DNA of 64,000 nt, taken from assembly GCA_038380795.1 (NCBI GenBank), contig CM076266.1, positions 45,778,425 to 45,842,424 of the forward strand, given 5' to 3'. The DNA is from Pyrocephalus nanus (lineage: Eukaryota; Chordata; Aves; Passeriformes; Tyrannidae). The translations under genes were made by a program, and so were the position numbers. Under the pieces are notes generated by a model. It was given only the letters and a program-made list of their open reading frames with translations. It was not told the DNA's origin and made no database searches. This document shows, piece by piece, positions 1 to 13,400 of the stretch; within the stretch, counting starts at the first letter, position 1; every line of letters starts with the position of its first letter.

Positions 1-1775
1 AAGCTTTCAGAGCATCATTGTTCGGATTTTCTCATTTATGCAAAACAGCCAAACCAAAGTAGCCTTCTCCTTGCAAAAAAAACATGAAAGTGTTTCTCTT
101 CCTTTAATTATCTTAGCAATTAAAAGGTAGAATAATGAAATAAACTAGAGAATATTTTATGCTTTCTCTATTCCCAAATATTTCCTTGCTTCTCACTAGT
201 TCAGCTCTTTTTTCATGGGCATGTAGGCTAATTCTTCAAAGATACTCATCAGCAAAGACCCTTTCAAGTGCCAAGGTTTTCAAAAATCTAATTTCCCAGA
301 AACTTTACAGATATGCATTATAACCCTTGCCAATATCAGCTCAGATGAGAATTTTGAGAAAGATGGACCTTAATTAATATTTAAATGGAGTATTCCACAG
401 TAGAGGTATTGATTTTAGGTTACAGAACAGTCTACAACAGTTAATATATATAACCAGAGAATATTTATTTTTAACTGTCAAGCCAGGAGCTGACATTTCC
501 ATGTTCCAGGTTTCTCCTAAGTGTGCACTGTGTTGGCAGGAGGACAGTCTAACTGCAGTGCTATCATCAACATGGAATACAAATGGGAGTCAGCTTAATA
601 TGTTAGAGACAACCAATTGAAAGAAAGATAAACAATTAATTTTGGAGTGTTGTGTTTATCAAAATTACTCGTTGGTTAAATATAAAATTATTGTGGGGTT
701 TTTTTCCAGAAACTGATTGTTTCATTTTTTAAGTTATGCTTAAACAAGGTCTCTGTGTACTCTGTTGTTAGTCTATTTATCTTTATCACATATAACAGTG
801 GAAACAATATGAAATTCAGGATTTTAATTATATTAAATCTTATTGCATGAGAAATTATTTGCTTTGGAGTCGAACTTCTGTTCAGCTGGTCATCATTTCC
901 ATCAGCCAACAGGAAAATTCAGTCATCCAGCTTGTTCTAGCTCTGTCCATGTATCCTACCAGTACCATGCTGCATCCTCAGCCAGAGGCAGTCCTTGAGC
1001 TCTAAATTGTTGGAGAGTAAAGATGTATTCTGGTTAGGCATCACTGTATGTTCCTTTTAGATATTTCTAGTCATCTGGTCACTGCCTACATGAGCAGATG
1101 CTACAAAGCCAGATGCACCTTTAGCTTTGGCACAGTATGGCACAGGCTGTACATCTTATAATTCACACTTATATCTGGCCTCTACAGCAACCTGCACTGC
1201 ACCATTACTTAGGGCTCACAGCATTATTTCAGTAGCAGAAGAAAATTACTGAGGATCACAAGAGCAGCTGACTTGTAGTAGTAATGTCATTAGAGATATG
1301 CAGGTTTGATGTCCTAAGCCTATCCCAAGTCACACATTAAGAGTTAATTTTTTTTTTCCTAGAAGTATGACATTACCACAAGTTAAGGATTTTCTACACC
1401 AAGTTGTTCCTCAATCTACACCATTTTCATCTCACCACATTTACAGCACATTAGAAACTGAAAATTATTTTTTTTTCAGAAATAGAATATATTTACTTAT
1501 GAAAACTATATATTAGCTTATGAAAAGTATATATTAGGTTGTCTTTCTGTTGCAAACCTATGAGGTGGTAGTGCAACTTGCTAAAAGGAGGAACTGGAAA
1601 GGTCAGGCTCAGAGATGTGCATCTCCAGGTAGATTAGCATCGACAGATATTAGGTCAGCTATGGGCAGATTGAGTAGTAAAGATTGCCTTTTCTAAACAA
1701 CCCTGAAATACTGCAAGAACAGCATCTTCAGAGATAAAATAGCAGCTACAAAGAAGCTGTGTGAAAATGTACTGG
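1..1775. other. Unique AT-rich noncoding DNA
   Basis: No exon, RNA gene or recognisable transposon was found here. The first six bases are AAGCTT, a HindIII site, so the left edge may be a clone-insert junction. The rest is ordinary AT-rich sequence with short T and A runs. One 73-codon open stretch on the minus strand (688-909) has no family features. Confidence 0.6.
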
Positions 1776-2345
1776 TGTGCTGATTTTGGCTGGAATAGAA
1801 TAAATTTTCTTCATAGTGGCCAGTGTGGGGCTGTGTTTTGGATTTGTGCTGAAAACTGTTTCTAATTCAGAATGTTTTAGCTATTGCTGAGCACCATTTG
1901 CACAGAGTCAAAGACTTTTCTGCTTCTCACAACTTCCCACCAGCAAGTGAGCTGTGGGTGCACAATGAGCTCAGAGAGGACACAGCTCAGACAACTGACT
2001 AAAGGAATATTCTGTACCAAATGGAATCATGCTCAGCATATTAAGCTGAGAGAAGAAGAAAGAGAAGGACATTTTTAGTGATGATGGTTGTTTACCAATC
2101 ACCATTGTGCATGATGGAGCCCTGCTTTCCTGGACACAGCTGAAAATCTGCGTGCCCATGGGAAGTGGATTCCTTGTTTTGTTTTGTTTGTGTGTGGAGT
2201 TTTTGCTTTACCTATTAATCTGTCTTTATCTAAACCCATGAGTTTTCTCCCTTTTATCCTTCCAGTTCTCTCCCCATCACACCAGGGTGGACTAAGTGAG
2301 TGGCTGTGCAGGGCTTTCTTGCTGGTAGGCATTAAACCATTAAAA
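1776..2345 (+). mobile_element. Solo LTR of an avian endogenous retrovirus
   Basis: This stretch matches, from start to end, an LTR family I recognise from bird genomes. It opens with TGTGCTGATTTTGGCTGG, continues with the GGGGCTGTGTTTTGGATTTG segment, the TTTTCTGCTTCTCAC block, a CATATTAAGC TATA-like box near 2037, the GATGGAGCCCTGCTTTCCTG block near 2113, and a pyrimidine-rich 3' part ending near TTAAACCA at 2332-2339. The length of about 570 bp suits an LTR. No gag, pol or env sequence lies on either side, so this is a solo LTR left by recombination between two LTRs. The 3' end is blurred: the usual terminal CA is not clear beyond 2339. I saw no convincing target-site duplication, so I do not assign a retroviral class. 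Substitutions throughout indicate an old copy. The short open frames inside it are not genes. Confidence 0.85.
2037..2046 (+). promoter_or_regulatory. Degenerate TATA-like box of the LTR
   Basis: CATATTAAGC lies where an LTR of this family carries its TATA box, just upstream of an AGAAGAAG-rich stretch. The match to a strong TATA box is imperfect, so promoter activity today is doubtful. The downstream polyadenylation-signal position reads ATTAAT (2213-2218), which is also non-canonical. Confidence 0.35.
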
Positions 2346-3055
2346 AGAGGAAGGCCCGTGTCCCCAGTCTGAAATGCTACAGAGAATTTCTCTATAAAGC
2401 TTGCTTTCTTGTGTTTTACATTGGGATAACTGAAACTTATTTTTATTTTTGTTCACCACGGTATTTTATAAATCAGAAGTTTCTTAGAGTCAAAACACCT
2501 ATTCCTTTTTATTTGCTGCAAGATATTTTCATAAAAACTCTATTTCAAGATTTTCTTATATTCCTACTTTTGTAAATGTGAAAAGAAAGGTATATACAAA
2601 TTATGAATCAAGCCCTAATTCTGTCTTAAGGTCAAACACAATTTTTGAAGTTGATATATCTCACAAAGGATTATGATTACAAGAGTCATATTTGCATCTT
2701 AAAAGCAGATTTGAGAAATGATAAAGGACTCCAGTTCTAACTGAAAAGCAGAGGGAAAACACCTTTCCACAGAAAATTACAGCTGTTTTCACTAAGTTAG
2801 TAGATAGTGAATGGATATAATAGTTTCAACAACTTTGCCATAATTGTGTTACCATAAAATAGGTCATTTACTAGTCAGCAACATCTGAGACTGTACAGGA
2901 CATTACCAGCAAAGACTAACAGACAATTTTCTATCCTCCCTCAGCACAATATATGAAAACAGCAACCTGTTTCACCTGCTTGTGACATTCAACAGCTTTA
3001 GTAGAGTTATATCACAGTGCATTAGTATTTCACTATCTCCTTTTGTTTTCATTCA

Positions 3056-3079
3056 GGGGGATGGGGGAGGGTGACAGGG
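3056..3079 (+). other. G-quadruplex motif
   Basis: Four G-runs (G5, G5, G3, G3) are separated by loops of 2, 1 and 5 bases (AT, A, TGACA). This satisfies the usual four-run pattern with loops of 1 to 7 bases. Folding is inferred from the pattern. No gene start or CpG-rich region is next to it. Confidence 0.6.
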
Positions 3080-4454
3080 AGAGAAGGCAGAAGCATGCGT
3101 GGCTTTGCTCTGTATTTTATAGTTCCAGATGTACTTTTCATGACTGTATAGCAACAAGATGTCCTCCTTCAGGGAAGGAGAGACAGCTCATTAAAGCAGA
3201 AAATCACTGAATGGCCCATTCATCTTGCACTGTTGAAGTCCCCCCACAAACAAGAGTGTCCAATAACAACTGATATTTGGAACTAAGAGTAAAAAACATT
3301 ATTTCTTCTCTACTGAGCCTTAAAAAAAGCAGTTCCTAAAAATTTGGTTGCCAACTCTCACTTGAGAAATGAGACAATTGTGCCTTGCAGTGTATTAGTG
3401 TAGGCTCTGCAGTAAACTTTTAACTTTCGTGTTCTTCATTGAGAACAGTGTCCTGGGGTGCAAAGAATAGACTTGTTTCTCTCTGAGTCCAGGTGAAGAC
3501 ATGGTACCATACTGATTAATGAAGGAAGAAATCATGTCTCGTCCTGCTGCTGGCTTCTTTTAGGGGAAGGATGCATTAGTATTAGTGCACTAATCTCTGT
3601 TGGAAAGAAAACATGAGATAGGAGCCTCCTCCCAAGGAGAAAACATTGAAAAGGTCATATTTTTATAGCAAACTGAAAAGCAAATATAAGCATAGATGCA
3701 GTTTTGTGCCAAATCCTATTTTGAGTGCTTCTTTTTTATTTTTTTGAAATAAAAATACCGTCTGAACTGCTTTTTTCACTTTTGTGCTCAGTCTGCAGTT
3801 TACCACCTTTCATGACTAATAAAGTAAAATGTGGCTATTTTTCATTTTTCATTTAAAAAAAATGCCTTTTATACTATAAAGAAAGTGTCCTTGGCATTTT
3901 TTGCATACTGCTTAGTCCAAAGAAGAGTTATTTGGCAAGTTTCAAATGCTGTATGTATATAGTCAAATGGGAAGATTTCATACTTGACTGACTTTGGAGG
4001 TAGCAGATAAACAAATGCATTAACACATAAAACCAGCATATTCTAGAACATCTATTGGCCTATGTAGAACAGGATATTTATAACAGTCTTGACTTAATGC
4101 TCCAATGCAAATGGATTACAATATGCTTAAGATTCTATAAACTCAAGGCCTCATATACTGATCCAGTTCTGTAAAGTCTACAAGGGCTCTCTGGGTATTG
4201 CATTAGATATTAAACACATAGAAAATGCACCCTGGCATCCTGGAAAGTGTTGAAATGCGTGTAACATAATCAAAACAATTTCCTTGTCTCTTCAGCACTT
4301 TTGATCAAACCTTAACATTATGAAAACACAGATGTTGTTAGGTTACATGCTTAACCAGTTATTAAAAACCTTCAACACCATGCAATCTTCTTTATGATAC
4401 TACACATCACAATTTACATGTTTACATTTATCAAGGAAGAAAAACATTCTCTCT

Positions 4455-4479
4455 AAAAAACAAACAAACAAACAAAAAA
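4455..4479 (+). repeat. AAAC microsatellite
   Basis: An A6 run is followed by CAAA tetranucleotide repeats and another A6 run. It is a simple repeat with no coding meaning. Confidence 0.85.
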
Positions 4480-6069
4480 GGAAAATAAATCTGAAAGTAT
4501 CCTTTAAAAAATAATGTTTTCCTAACATTAGGTTAAGAAAACACACTTGCCGAAACATCAAGAAATTAAAAATTATGATTCCCATGACAAATGCAACATC
4601 CACACTGCACATAAACCTAGAAATAGCTGCCAAAGGAAGTGTTAGAAAATTCTCTGCAAGGTGAAAGACAACTAAGTTAAAATTCCTGTGAGAATCATCA
4701 CTTTGAATTCCTTGACTCCTCTGAGCATGTACACTCTTATCATGACATTGCACACGCATCCTTTTTTGCATTTCATACTACACTTCCAGTACATTTGTAA
4801 CACTAGAATATTTCGCTGTGGATGTTAAGCACTGGAATTCTAATACCTTGTTCTTATGGAAAAGGCTTACCAGAGCACAAGCTGAGCCATATTAATTTAT
4901 TGTCATGATGAAAGGGATAGTGAGAATCAGAACTGACACTAACTCTTTCTATTTTCTCCCCTTCTTTTTGATTGCAATCACTGTGGTCTCTACGGATGTC
5001 ATATCCATAGCAGGCACACCAGCATTTGAAGCAGTTTACTGAGGCTGGAAAACAATTCTGATAAAAATGTGCTGCTGCCAGAACTTGGCATATTAGAGTG
5101 TCAGAAAAGATTGCCAAGGTTGGCATTTTGCCTGTGTTGCCTAGGGCCATAGAAGATTGACACAAATTAAAAATAGTTGAAAAGATCAAATTTGTTTGTT
5201 TTCATGAGGCACTTCTCTCTTCTTTTAAAACACAACTTGCCTGTTAGACCACAAGTACCTAATACAGCAAGGTGCTGTGGCTTCAGGAGTGGTGCTGGGA
5301 ATCATATGGGGTTGGTATGGTTTGAGAGCACTCCACAGAACTGGACATACAGAACATGTTGATGTGTAAAATAGAATTCCACAAGGTGGAATTTTTAAAA
5401 AGCCAAAGAGTGAAAAACCAAATGTAAGTAAAAATCATGCAATTCATGTAGAAGTTGATGGACAAAACTAAAAACAGAGGGTTAGTATTTGATCAAGTTT
5501 TTGATCAAGTATTAAGTTCTGTGCCTTCGTGTATCCACAAAAAATTCAAGACTCAAGAGACACACAATCTGAGTAATAGTAGATGGCACACAAATCTCCC
5601 TGGTTTTGAAGACCCTCTTCAGTTTTTTTAAAACTTGAAATTGGCATTGTCATGGAGTCATTTGGGTGGATGCAGATGGATATATGCAAAATTTTTCATT
5701 TATTTGATTTTTTATATAATTTTTCTTATTTTTTTTGTGCTTTGCTTCTGTAAGTCATCATGAACAGAAGATGTATAGGCAAAAATGTGTGCAGAATGCC
5801 AATTTCCAAATCAATTATAATTGACTAATTGGTCAGACGTAACAGTCTCACAGCCAATATCAAATTCCTACAGAGGATTTTCCAGAATGTAAAGATTATA
5901 TTTTTAATTGATTTTTCTAGGATATGAAGGAAAGATAAGCGTGGGACGGCGTTAAATATTGAACATTTTTATAAATAGAAAAATATGTTCACTGAGTTCA
6001 AATTATTACTAGTTGTGAACTGTTTACAAACTTTAGAACTTCATGCAGTCTTGGAGAAGAAAGAACATA

Positions 6070-6205
6070 AGACCAGACTGGTTGTGGCCCTGAGCAACAT
6101 AATCTAGGAAGCGGCATCCAAGCCCATGGTGGGGGGTAGTAACTAGGTGATCTTTAGGATTCCTTCCAACCCAAACCATTCTATGATTCTGTGATTCTAT
6201 CATAG
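6070..6205 (+). mobile_element. CR1 LINE 3' tail fragment
   Basis: This short piece carries the CR1 3' untranslated end. It shows GGTTGTGGCCCTGAGCAAC (6080-6098), then CCCATGG, then TAGGTGATCTTTAGGATTCC (6144-6163), then CTTCCAACCCAAACCATT, and ends in two to three copies of the ATTCTATG-type octamer. CR1 copies are normally cut short at the 5' end by incomplete reverse transcription, and this one kept only about 135 bp. It is noncoding. The minus-strand open frame overlapping it (6033-6356) is spurious. Confidence 0.92.
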
Positions 6206-9200
6206 ATTGTACAGAGAAAGCAGTAGGTTGGGCAATTTTCCAACATTTACCACCACTGCCAGTTTCTTGCCCAGATTTTAAAATGAATTCCTTTGAAACA
6301 GAAGAACTTCGTAATTCAAAAATTTGTATTACATAACTGCAAAAATTCAGAGACATTTTTGGTTCCTTCTACTAGATTTTCATAAAGTTGCCTAAATCTC
6401 CTGTCAGATTTTGTACATATGAATGGTATAACTGCGTCATACTAAAATCTGAAGATCTTAGGCACCTGAAGGAACTAAAAGGATAGCAAACCTTTCCATG
6501 ATTTCAGAGAGGTAGTACCAAGACCAAATTTCCAGTAAATTACAATTGAATTTTACATTAAGTTAATACAAAATGAGGTCTGTAGACTACATAATCTGTC
6601 TCTGTGGAATGATATTGTATGTTTGTGAAGCAAGAAAAACATTGTCACGTGAGAACTGTTTCTAGTAACCAGCCACAACAGGAGCAGTACTGTATCTGAG
6701 GGACATGATTTTCAAAGCCACTGTCATTCAGCTAAGGAAGATTGTGGGTTCAATTTCTTCTTGGATGTGATACAAAGTACTGAACTTCTCAAGGAAAAGA
6801 AATAAGAAAACTATTGTGGCAAGACGAATTTCTCTGAAGAGCCAATAAAACTTCATTTCACAAACTTCTCTCAAATGCTGATCCACACATTTCTAGTTAC
6901 TGGTAGTTGGGTGGCTGCTGAGTCATCACAGTGACTGACATCTTTTTCTTTTCCCCACACACTTTTGACTTTAAAAAATGCTTATTTGGTGCATCAGTAG
7001 CAGTTTTCAATACACGAGTTGCTGTGCCCTGCAGACCTCTGAGTGGAATTAGACTCTCCTGGTCCATAGAGACAGATTCTCCAATTATAATTTCTGCAGT
7101 ATATCTCTCCCTGCCTCTTGAAGAACAACACTGCTGGTGGATGCTACAAAGCACACACTCCATTAGACTGTCACGCTTACAGCCTGCTTCCAAGATACTT
7201 ACAGATATTGTGGCATAGATTAATAATAAATATTGCGTCTTCATGCCATAGCACAAATACCTCTCCAAAACTCTTCATTCAGTTAGCCTTTTCTCTTTTT
7301 TTCTTTTCTCTTCAGAAAAGTAATATGTTTTTCTGAGGAACACGTTTGATATGTTCATCAAGTTTTCTTCTTTACGATGTTAGTAATGGAGCTTGGCTCT
7401 GTTGGTGGCTGTGTTTGCATTTGCATATTACTGTCCTGTTACCTATAGAGATTTTGGGGATATGTGGATGACTTTTACTGCTAGAAGTTTCATACTGAAA
7501 TTTGGCCATACTGAAATTTGGCCACATGGGAAATATCTCCACAGTTACTGGGAAAGAGGTTAAAATATCAGTGTAACTCTTGTCTCTATTGATGGATTCA
7601 TGGATTGTAGATTTCCTCCTCTTTGTCTCAGTATCTACATAGCTAGAAATACATGTTAAACAAAGCAACTGTCTCCAGTCTCAAGCATTCAGAGACATCC
7701 TGATCCAATTAGACTTGCACTGATGAATTCGTATTTATAATATGTTTTGGTCCTCAATTTGTACTCTGGGCAAAAAACTAATTCCTAGTTTCTCTAGTCC
7801 TACTTTCTGTAGTCCTGCTCCTCATTTCATCAAATCTTTATAAATAAAAGCATAAAAGCACAATAAATGCTTGCTATTAGGGAAACAAAGGATGCAGTAG
7901 TACTTTTAACTTCATCCAAATTTTTGCACAAATGCCAATAAAACAAAAGGCTATTTCAAGGAAGTTATTAAAATGTTTTCTGTCATGAAAATCTGCAACA
8001 TTTTATGCCCTCTCTTAAAAGTATTAAAGAGTTTTCCTACTAAACCAGGTGTTTTGATCACAAGGTAACTTGAAAAAAATTTGTGTCATGTCATATTCAT
8101 GAACAGCACTTAACACAAAGGTTTCCAGGGCTGAGGCAGCTTAGCAGTAGCAAATTTTCATAAGCAGCAGATTTCATCTACGTACTACTATACAGGACTC
8201 CAGGCAATCACAATATCTACTTTTTGAGTCAAATACAAAAAACTTAGTGAAGCAGAGGGCTCAGACCTAAAAGCTACAGAAGCTTTATAAATTTAATAGT
8301 TACCACCTGAATCATAACACTCAATGTGTATATTCTAAGACTACTGACAAAATGACACAGCTTAGACTTTGAGTTTTAATGCAAATCCCATTATCTTGCA
8401 ATTGGGGTAGATTAAGGACATAGACACCAGATGAATTTTATGACTTTTGATCACTAAAGCACATAGGATCAAGACCAGGTCCCCAGGACTCAATACAAAG
8501 CCTAAATATAACTGTTGAAGCTTTATTATTAAATTACATAGGAACTAACTGAATAAGCATAATTAAGCACAAAATTAATGTGACATAGTTTTTAAAATGA
8601 AAATATTTTTGCTGTTTTGTTCTTTTGCAATAGAAAAAGCCCACAAGCTGGATTTATTTATAGACATTTAATGGCTATTGTCTCTGAATATTTCAGCCCC
8701 TCAAATTCAGCCCAAGACCTAAAAGACTCATTGCTGGCATGTAACCCACAAATTACATGAGAATCAGATCTAACATGCTGGGATTTCTGCTACCTCTTGC
8801 TTTACTGCACACTCTGTCTTTAACATTCACCCAACGCCTTCAAATATGTTTTCTGAGCTATCACTCTCACCCACTAGAAAAGGGAATTTTCAAAGATTTT
8901 TGAGAAAGTTTGAGACCTTCATAGAAAAGTTTTCTAGTGTAGTTGGAAAACCTACTGTGTTCTCCTATAGCTGCAGGCACTGAAGGTGAACTTACTCTAA
9001 CCTGGAGGGCAATCATGTATGTATATTAAAATACATTTTCTGTTGAATTCAGCATGAATAAAGTAGTTACTTGATCTCCTGAGAGCAGTTGTTTGGTCTC
9101 CAGAGAAAGGGCCAGTTTATAGAGATATTTTTTTAGTAAAAGTGTTAAGCAATGCAACCATTCTCCCTATAACTTGTTATTCCAACTACAGCAAGTTGTT

Positions 9201-10389
9201 AACTCTTCGCTTTTGTAAACAATTAATAAAGCCACTCACTAGTGCTCTGCTTAACCACGTTCTTTATAAATCTCTCTTATCTATTAGAAAAAGGAGAAAA
9301 TATGAGAGCACTTTATCATGGTTTATCATGGCCATTTAACAGTATTGGAAATGTTCCATCAAGAAACTGTAATCATCATTTGCTGGAGGATGGATTAATC
9401 AAAAAAAAGAAAATCCCTTTAAAGGCATTAACCTTTGCAAAAAACTGCAGATGGCTGTAATGAGAATTTTTACTCCTTATGTATTACATAATGTACAAAG
9501 TGCCTTATCCAGCAAAAAATATCCATATCCTTATGGACCATGTAAGCACTGGATGCTGGTTCCACAGCAGGTGAGTTGACATATTCAGATGAAAGGTCAA
9601 ACTGCAACAGAAAGCAAATAACTCAAGTACAAGTGGTGAATGGACTCCCTGCGTCCATCTGTCACCACCCCTGGTCTCTGGATAGTCTCCCCACAGAGAG
9701 CCATGTGAATTATGAGACTCCCGTTTCCTTCCTCCCATCCTTTCCTCTCTCATTCCTTTCTTCTGTTCTTAAGTACTGAGAGTAACACACTGCTCCTTCA
9801 CTACTTATCTTCACAAGTTTCTTCTGCTTCCTTGTTCCTTAAATATGCCTAGCCAATTACTGCCAAATCCACTGGAACAATAATGACCTGGGTTTCAAAG
9901 CCAGATCACCAACACAGGATAGTTCATGATGAATCCCAGCTGATAGTAACTGTGTATTTCTCCATCCAAAATAAGTTTCAAATGTCTGGACTTTTCATTA
10001 TCATTATTCAGGTAATCAGAAGAGAACAACTTTTTCTAACTGTTCATTCTCAACTACTTATACTAACTACTTAGTTACACAATTCATACAACCTTCATCC
10101 TTGTAGCACATTTCCTCTGCAGTATCCATACCAGCAGCTTGTTCTTATTTAGCAGTAAAAAGCAGGAAAACTTTGAAAAAGTACGAAAGTAGTTCATATT
10201 GGCTTATAGAATATAATATCCCCATGCTCATCTGGTGTGTGAACGAATGATCCAAACACACTGTACCTACAAAAGTGGACTGAGCAATAATGTTCAGGGC
10301 ACATCAGCTTTAATATAGATTAGAATTCTTCTAAAAATTATGTATTTCCTGTGATAGTTTCCCATTCCTGCTCTGTCCTGGATGAAGGG
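6206..10389. other. Unique noncoding DNA
   Basis: No gene or transposon was recognised. It contains a perfect 16-bp tandem duplication at 7492-7523 and a 10-bp duplication of TTTATCATGG near 9313-9333. Overlapping open frames on both strands at 6897-7336 (up to 123 codons) share the same DNA and have no family motifs. Confidence 0.55.
7492..7523. repeat. Perfect 16-bp tandem duplication
   Basis: ATACTGAAATTTGGCC occurs twice head to tail without a mismatch. The identity of the copies suggests a recent replication-slippage event. A two-copy state can vary between individuals. Confidence 0.9.
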
Positions 10390-10405
10390 AAAAAAAAAAA
10401 AAAAA
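10390..10405 (+). repeat. A16 homopolymer
   Basis: An uninterrupted run of 16 A is followed by GGAAAAGAG. No retroposed body was recognised upstream, so it is best treated as a simple repeat. Confidence 0.85.
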
Positions 10406-13400
10406 GGAAAAGAGAAGGCAGTAAAAAGTGCCTTAATAAGTGCAGTAATAAAGCACAGCTCACGAGATATATTAAATATTTGCCCTAGGTTCAGATGCAG
10501 CTTTTGGTGAAGGTTTTTTTCATATCTAACTCTGTCAAAGCTTGATTTTTACAGGGAAGATTTCTAAACATGGATACCAGGAAATATTACTTTTCCTTTC
10601 TCTAAATGCACACAAACACTTAAATTATGCGTTCTAACTAGCTGCTGTTCATGCACGTCTCATTATTAAAACCTATCGTGTCTGTACAGGTAGTATTAAA
10701 AATCTGCTCATGTACAGGGGATGCTTTAAATCAGCCAATAATTACTTTTAGAAGTGGAGTCCTTTTTCAAAGATGAAAGAAAATATTTTAGTTAGTCAAG
10801 ATATCTTATTACTTCTTCATAATATATGGAGCTTTAGGGAAAGATTAGGTTTATTAAGTCAGACTCACAATGCAGGCTTTCAACACTGCCATTTCCAATA
10901 AGTACACATTTGTTTAATATTAAAGTTCCCTTTCAAAACAAAGTAGTTAAGCCTACCCTCACATTTATACATCTGCAGTTTGTTTGATAACTTACAACAT
11001 AATTACAGGCTGTCCTCCCACTAAATGCTGTATTCAGACTTATGAAACAAGGTGGTAAAATATGCACTGGAGTCTGAGTTCTAAGCCCGTAATTTACCAC
11101 AAGCACTAGGAAGAAAAGAAACGGAGAGGAACCCTGCTATTTAAACTGCTCAGTTATCACGTTTTCCTCCCCCATACATACAGTAGCATGTAACCCATTC
11201 ATATTTCAATTTTACATTTTCCAAACTGTCATCTTCTTATGTTTCAAGTTCATCTGAAATGCAATCTGTTTATCAGAGCAGCAGTGAATGCTCTTGCAGA
11301 TCAAGAGAGAGCTGTCACTCCCCTGTAACAAATAGGTCTGTGGCATATGGGCTGGTGAAATAAAGCAGGCACTGTGGGGTAAAGAAAAGTGCCCAGAGAG
11401 ATATGGAGGGGAGAGGTGTCCAGCCCCTTTCTTACCTCCCATATTCAAGCAATGAAAGAGTAGCCTCCCTCTCTGTTGGAGATGTAGCTAAAATAACTAA
11501 GTAAATTCCCAGGTAGAACTGGAGAGAGTGGAAAAATGAGAGACTGACCTCATTTCAGTCATTTCAGCCAAGTTTCTCACAGAGGGTGGCCCACCTGGGG
11601 GATGCACTGAAGAGGTCAGCTGCCTGGTGTTGTGTAGGGCTCGCTGTGGGATACCTCATCACCCCTATCCTTTTTCCAGAGCTGTTTGCTCAAGTAGAAA
11701 GCAGGGCTCACATGGTACCTGGGTTCTGTCCACCCTTTCCTTCCAGTCCTGGCTTGCAGGACCCTTGGGATAGCAAGCTGCTGTGTTCCCCTTCCTCAGA
11801 GATTGCAAGCCATTAGCCAGGAATGAAGCTTTCAGGTAATAGCATTACCTTTTTTTCTTTTCTTGTGTGTCCATTTTACTCTCCCATCACATTTAAACAG
11901 CAGTCACAGATTCCTAATTGGGATTTTCTGTGATATGTATATGTACAGCTGGCCTTGCAGCAGTGCTCTCAGAACAACTCTGTTCTGTAAATATGCCAGT
12001 TCACTTAGTCCAAACAGCATTTGTCTCAGACACTACCTGCAACAGCTGCAAATTATCAGAACACAAGTTTTAGATTTTAAGAAATGAAAGACACATTGTC
12101 ACATGGACTATTCACTAAACACCTCCTGCACTATAAAAAATAATGTCTATTAAGGGCATATGTATTTTTCACTATGTTTTTTCTACTTTCTTTGCTGCCT
12201 CTCAAGCCAGCAACATAAGCATCAATGAAAACACAGTCACTTTTAAATTCATTTTAAAATCTCTAAGCTATATTTGACGTATATATATTTTGTGTGAGAA
12301 AACAAGTAACACTGACATAAATTTAAAATGTAGATGTGTGACTTTCATAGCAGTGCCAGATTTGATAGTGAAAGGAAAGAGGTAGTATACTGAAGCATGA
12401 GTGTTTTAGAGTCCTTTGTTTGCTAACACATCTCCATAATGTCAACCTGAGAAACTTAGGTCCGTCTCCACTCATTTTCCAAGGCTGACATTATTGTATT
12501 GTGAAATGCCAAGAATATTGGAAAAGCATATTCCACCCCATTTGCTCACTAAGCTTCCCCTTAGTTCTCATACTGCTCAAGGACACCCACCTCAGATTTT
12601 GTCTGAGGTTTCAAAGAAAATAAAGAGGTTTTCTTCATGCCAGCATCCATACTGGTTTTTTCAGCATACTAGACAAGTAGAAAAAACTCATAAAGACACA
12701 AACTACCAAGAAGCTATTGAAATCTGTTGAAATTTTTTCTCCACCAATTACATCCCAAGTTGCAGTCTTACTGAGGGTCTACCATCCATGTCAGCCAAAC
12801 TAAAGTGACATCTGACAATGTCTGAAATAGTGCAGGAACCTCTAAAACACAATTTGAAAAGGTTTTCGGCTTTTCAGACCTCTATGGATGCAACATGTAA
12901 AACATGACCAAGACAGGAAGCTCCCAATAGGTGTCCTTATTTCACTAGTCTTTTTAGTTGAGCCAGGACTTGTGTCACCTAAACATTCAAGTCCTATCAC
13001 TTCCTCCAGAAAGAAGTATTAGAAGGTGTAAATGGAAGAGACAGGCAGATAAAGGGGGAAACCAGAGTTTCTTCCATATTGCAAGCCTTTAAGTTTTGAA
13101 TCGTTACCTAATTAACACCCATATATAGTTCAAATAGCATCAATTAAAGCATGAATATGATCATGTCCAGAAAAAGGAAGGAAACAGATTATAAGTGACT
13201 TCTGAAAAGACATTTCACATCTGTGAACTGACCCACCTGGCATGAAAACAAGAACAGGAAGGCACACACAAGTCTTTATTTAATGGTCTGCCGAATTATC
13301 CAGCTGTACCTTTTGTCCCATGTAACTAAGTTTTCTATGAGGGAAGGAATGGTGCTTATGGCTAGATTCACAAGAAGGTCTTCTAAGCAGTGTGTTTTGA

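Larger units (their letters stand above)
2346..6069. other. Unique noncoding DNA
   Basis: No exon or transposon was recognised. The stretch holds a G-quadruplex motif (3056-3079), an AAAC microsatellite (4455-4479) and a small direct repeat of TTGATCAAGT near 5490-5510. The open frames at 4400-4771 and 4854-5189 on the minus strand have no recognisable domains. The first encodes a hydrophobic low-complexity peptide partly made from the microsatellite. Confidence 0.55.

Noticed and set aside
1884..2372. Four short open frames on both strands
   Set aside because: They lie wholly or mostly inside the solo LTR, which is noncoding here.
6721..6800. B-box-like GTTCAATTTC in a possible tRNA-derived repeat
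   Set aside because: No A-box, core or tail could be matched around it, unlike the SINE at 53071.
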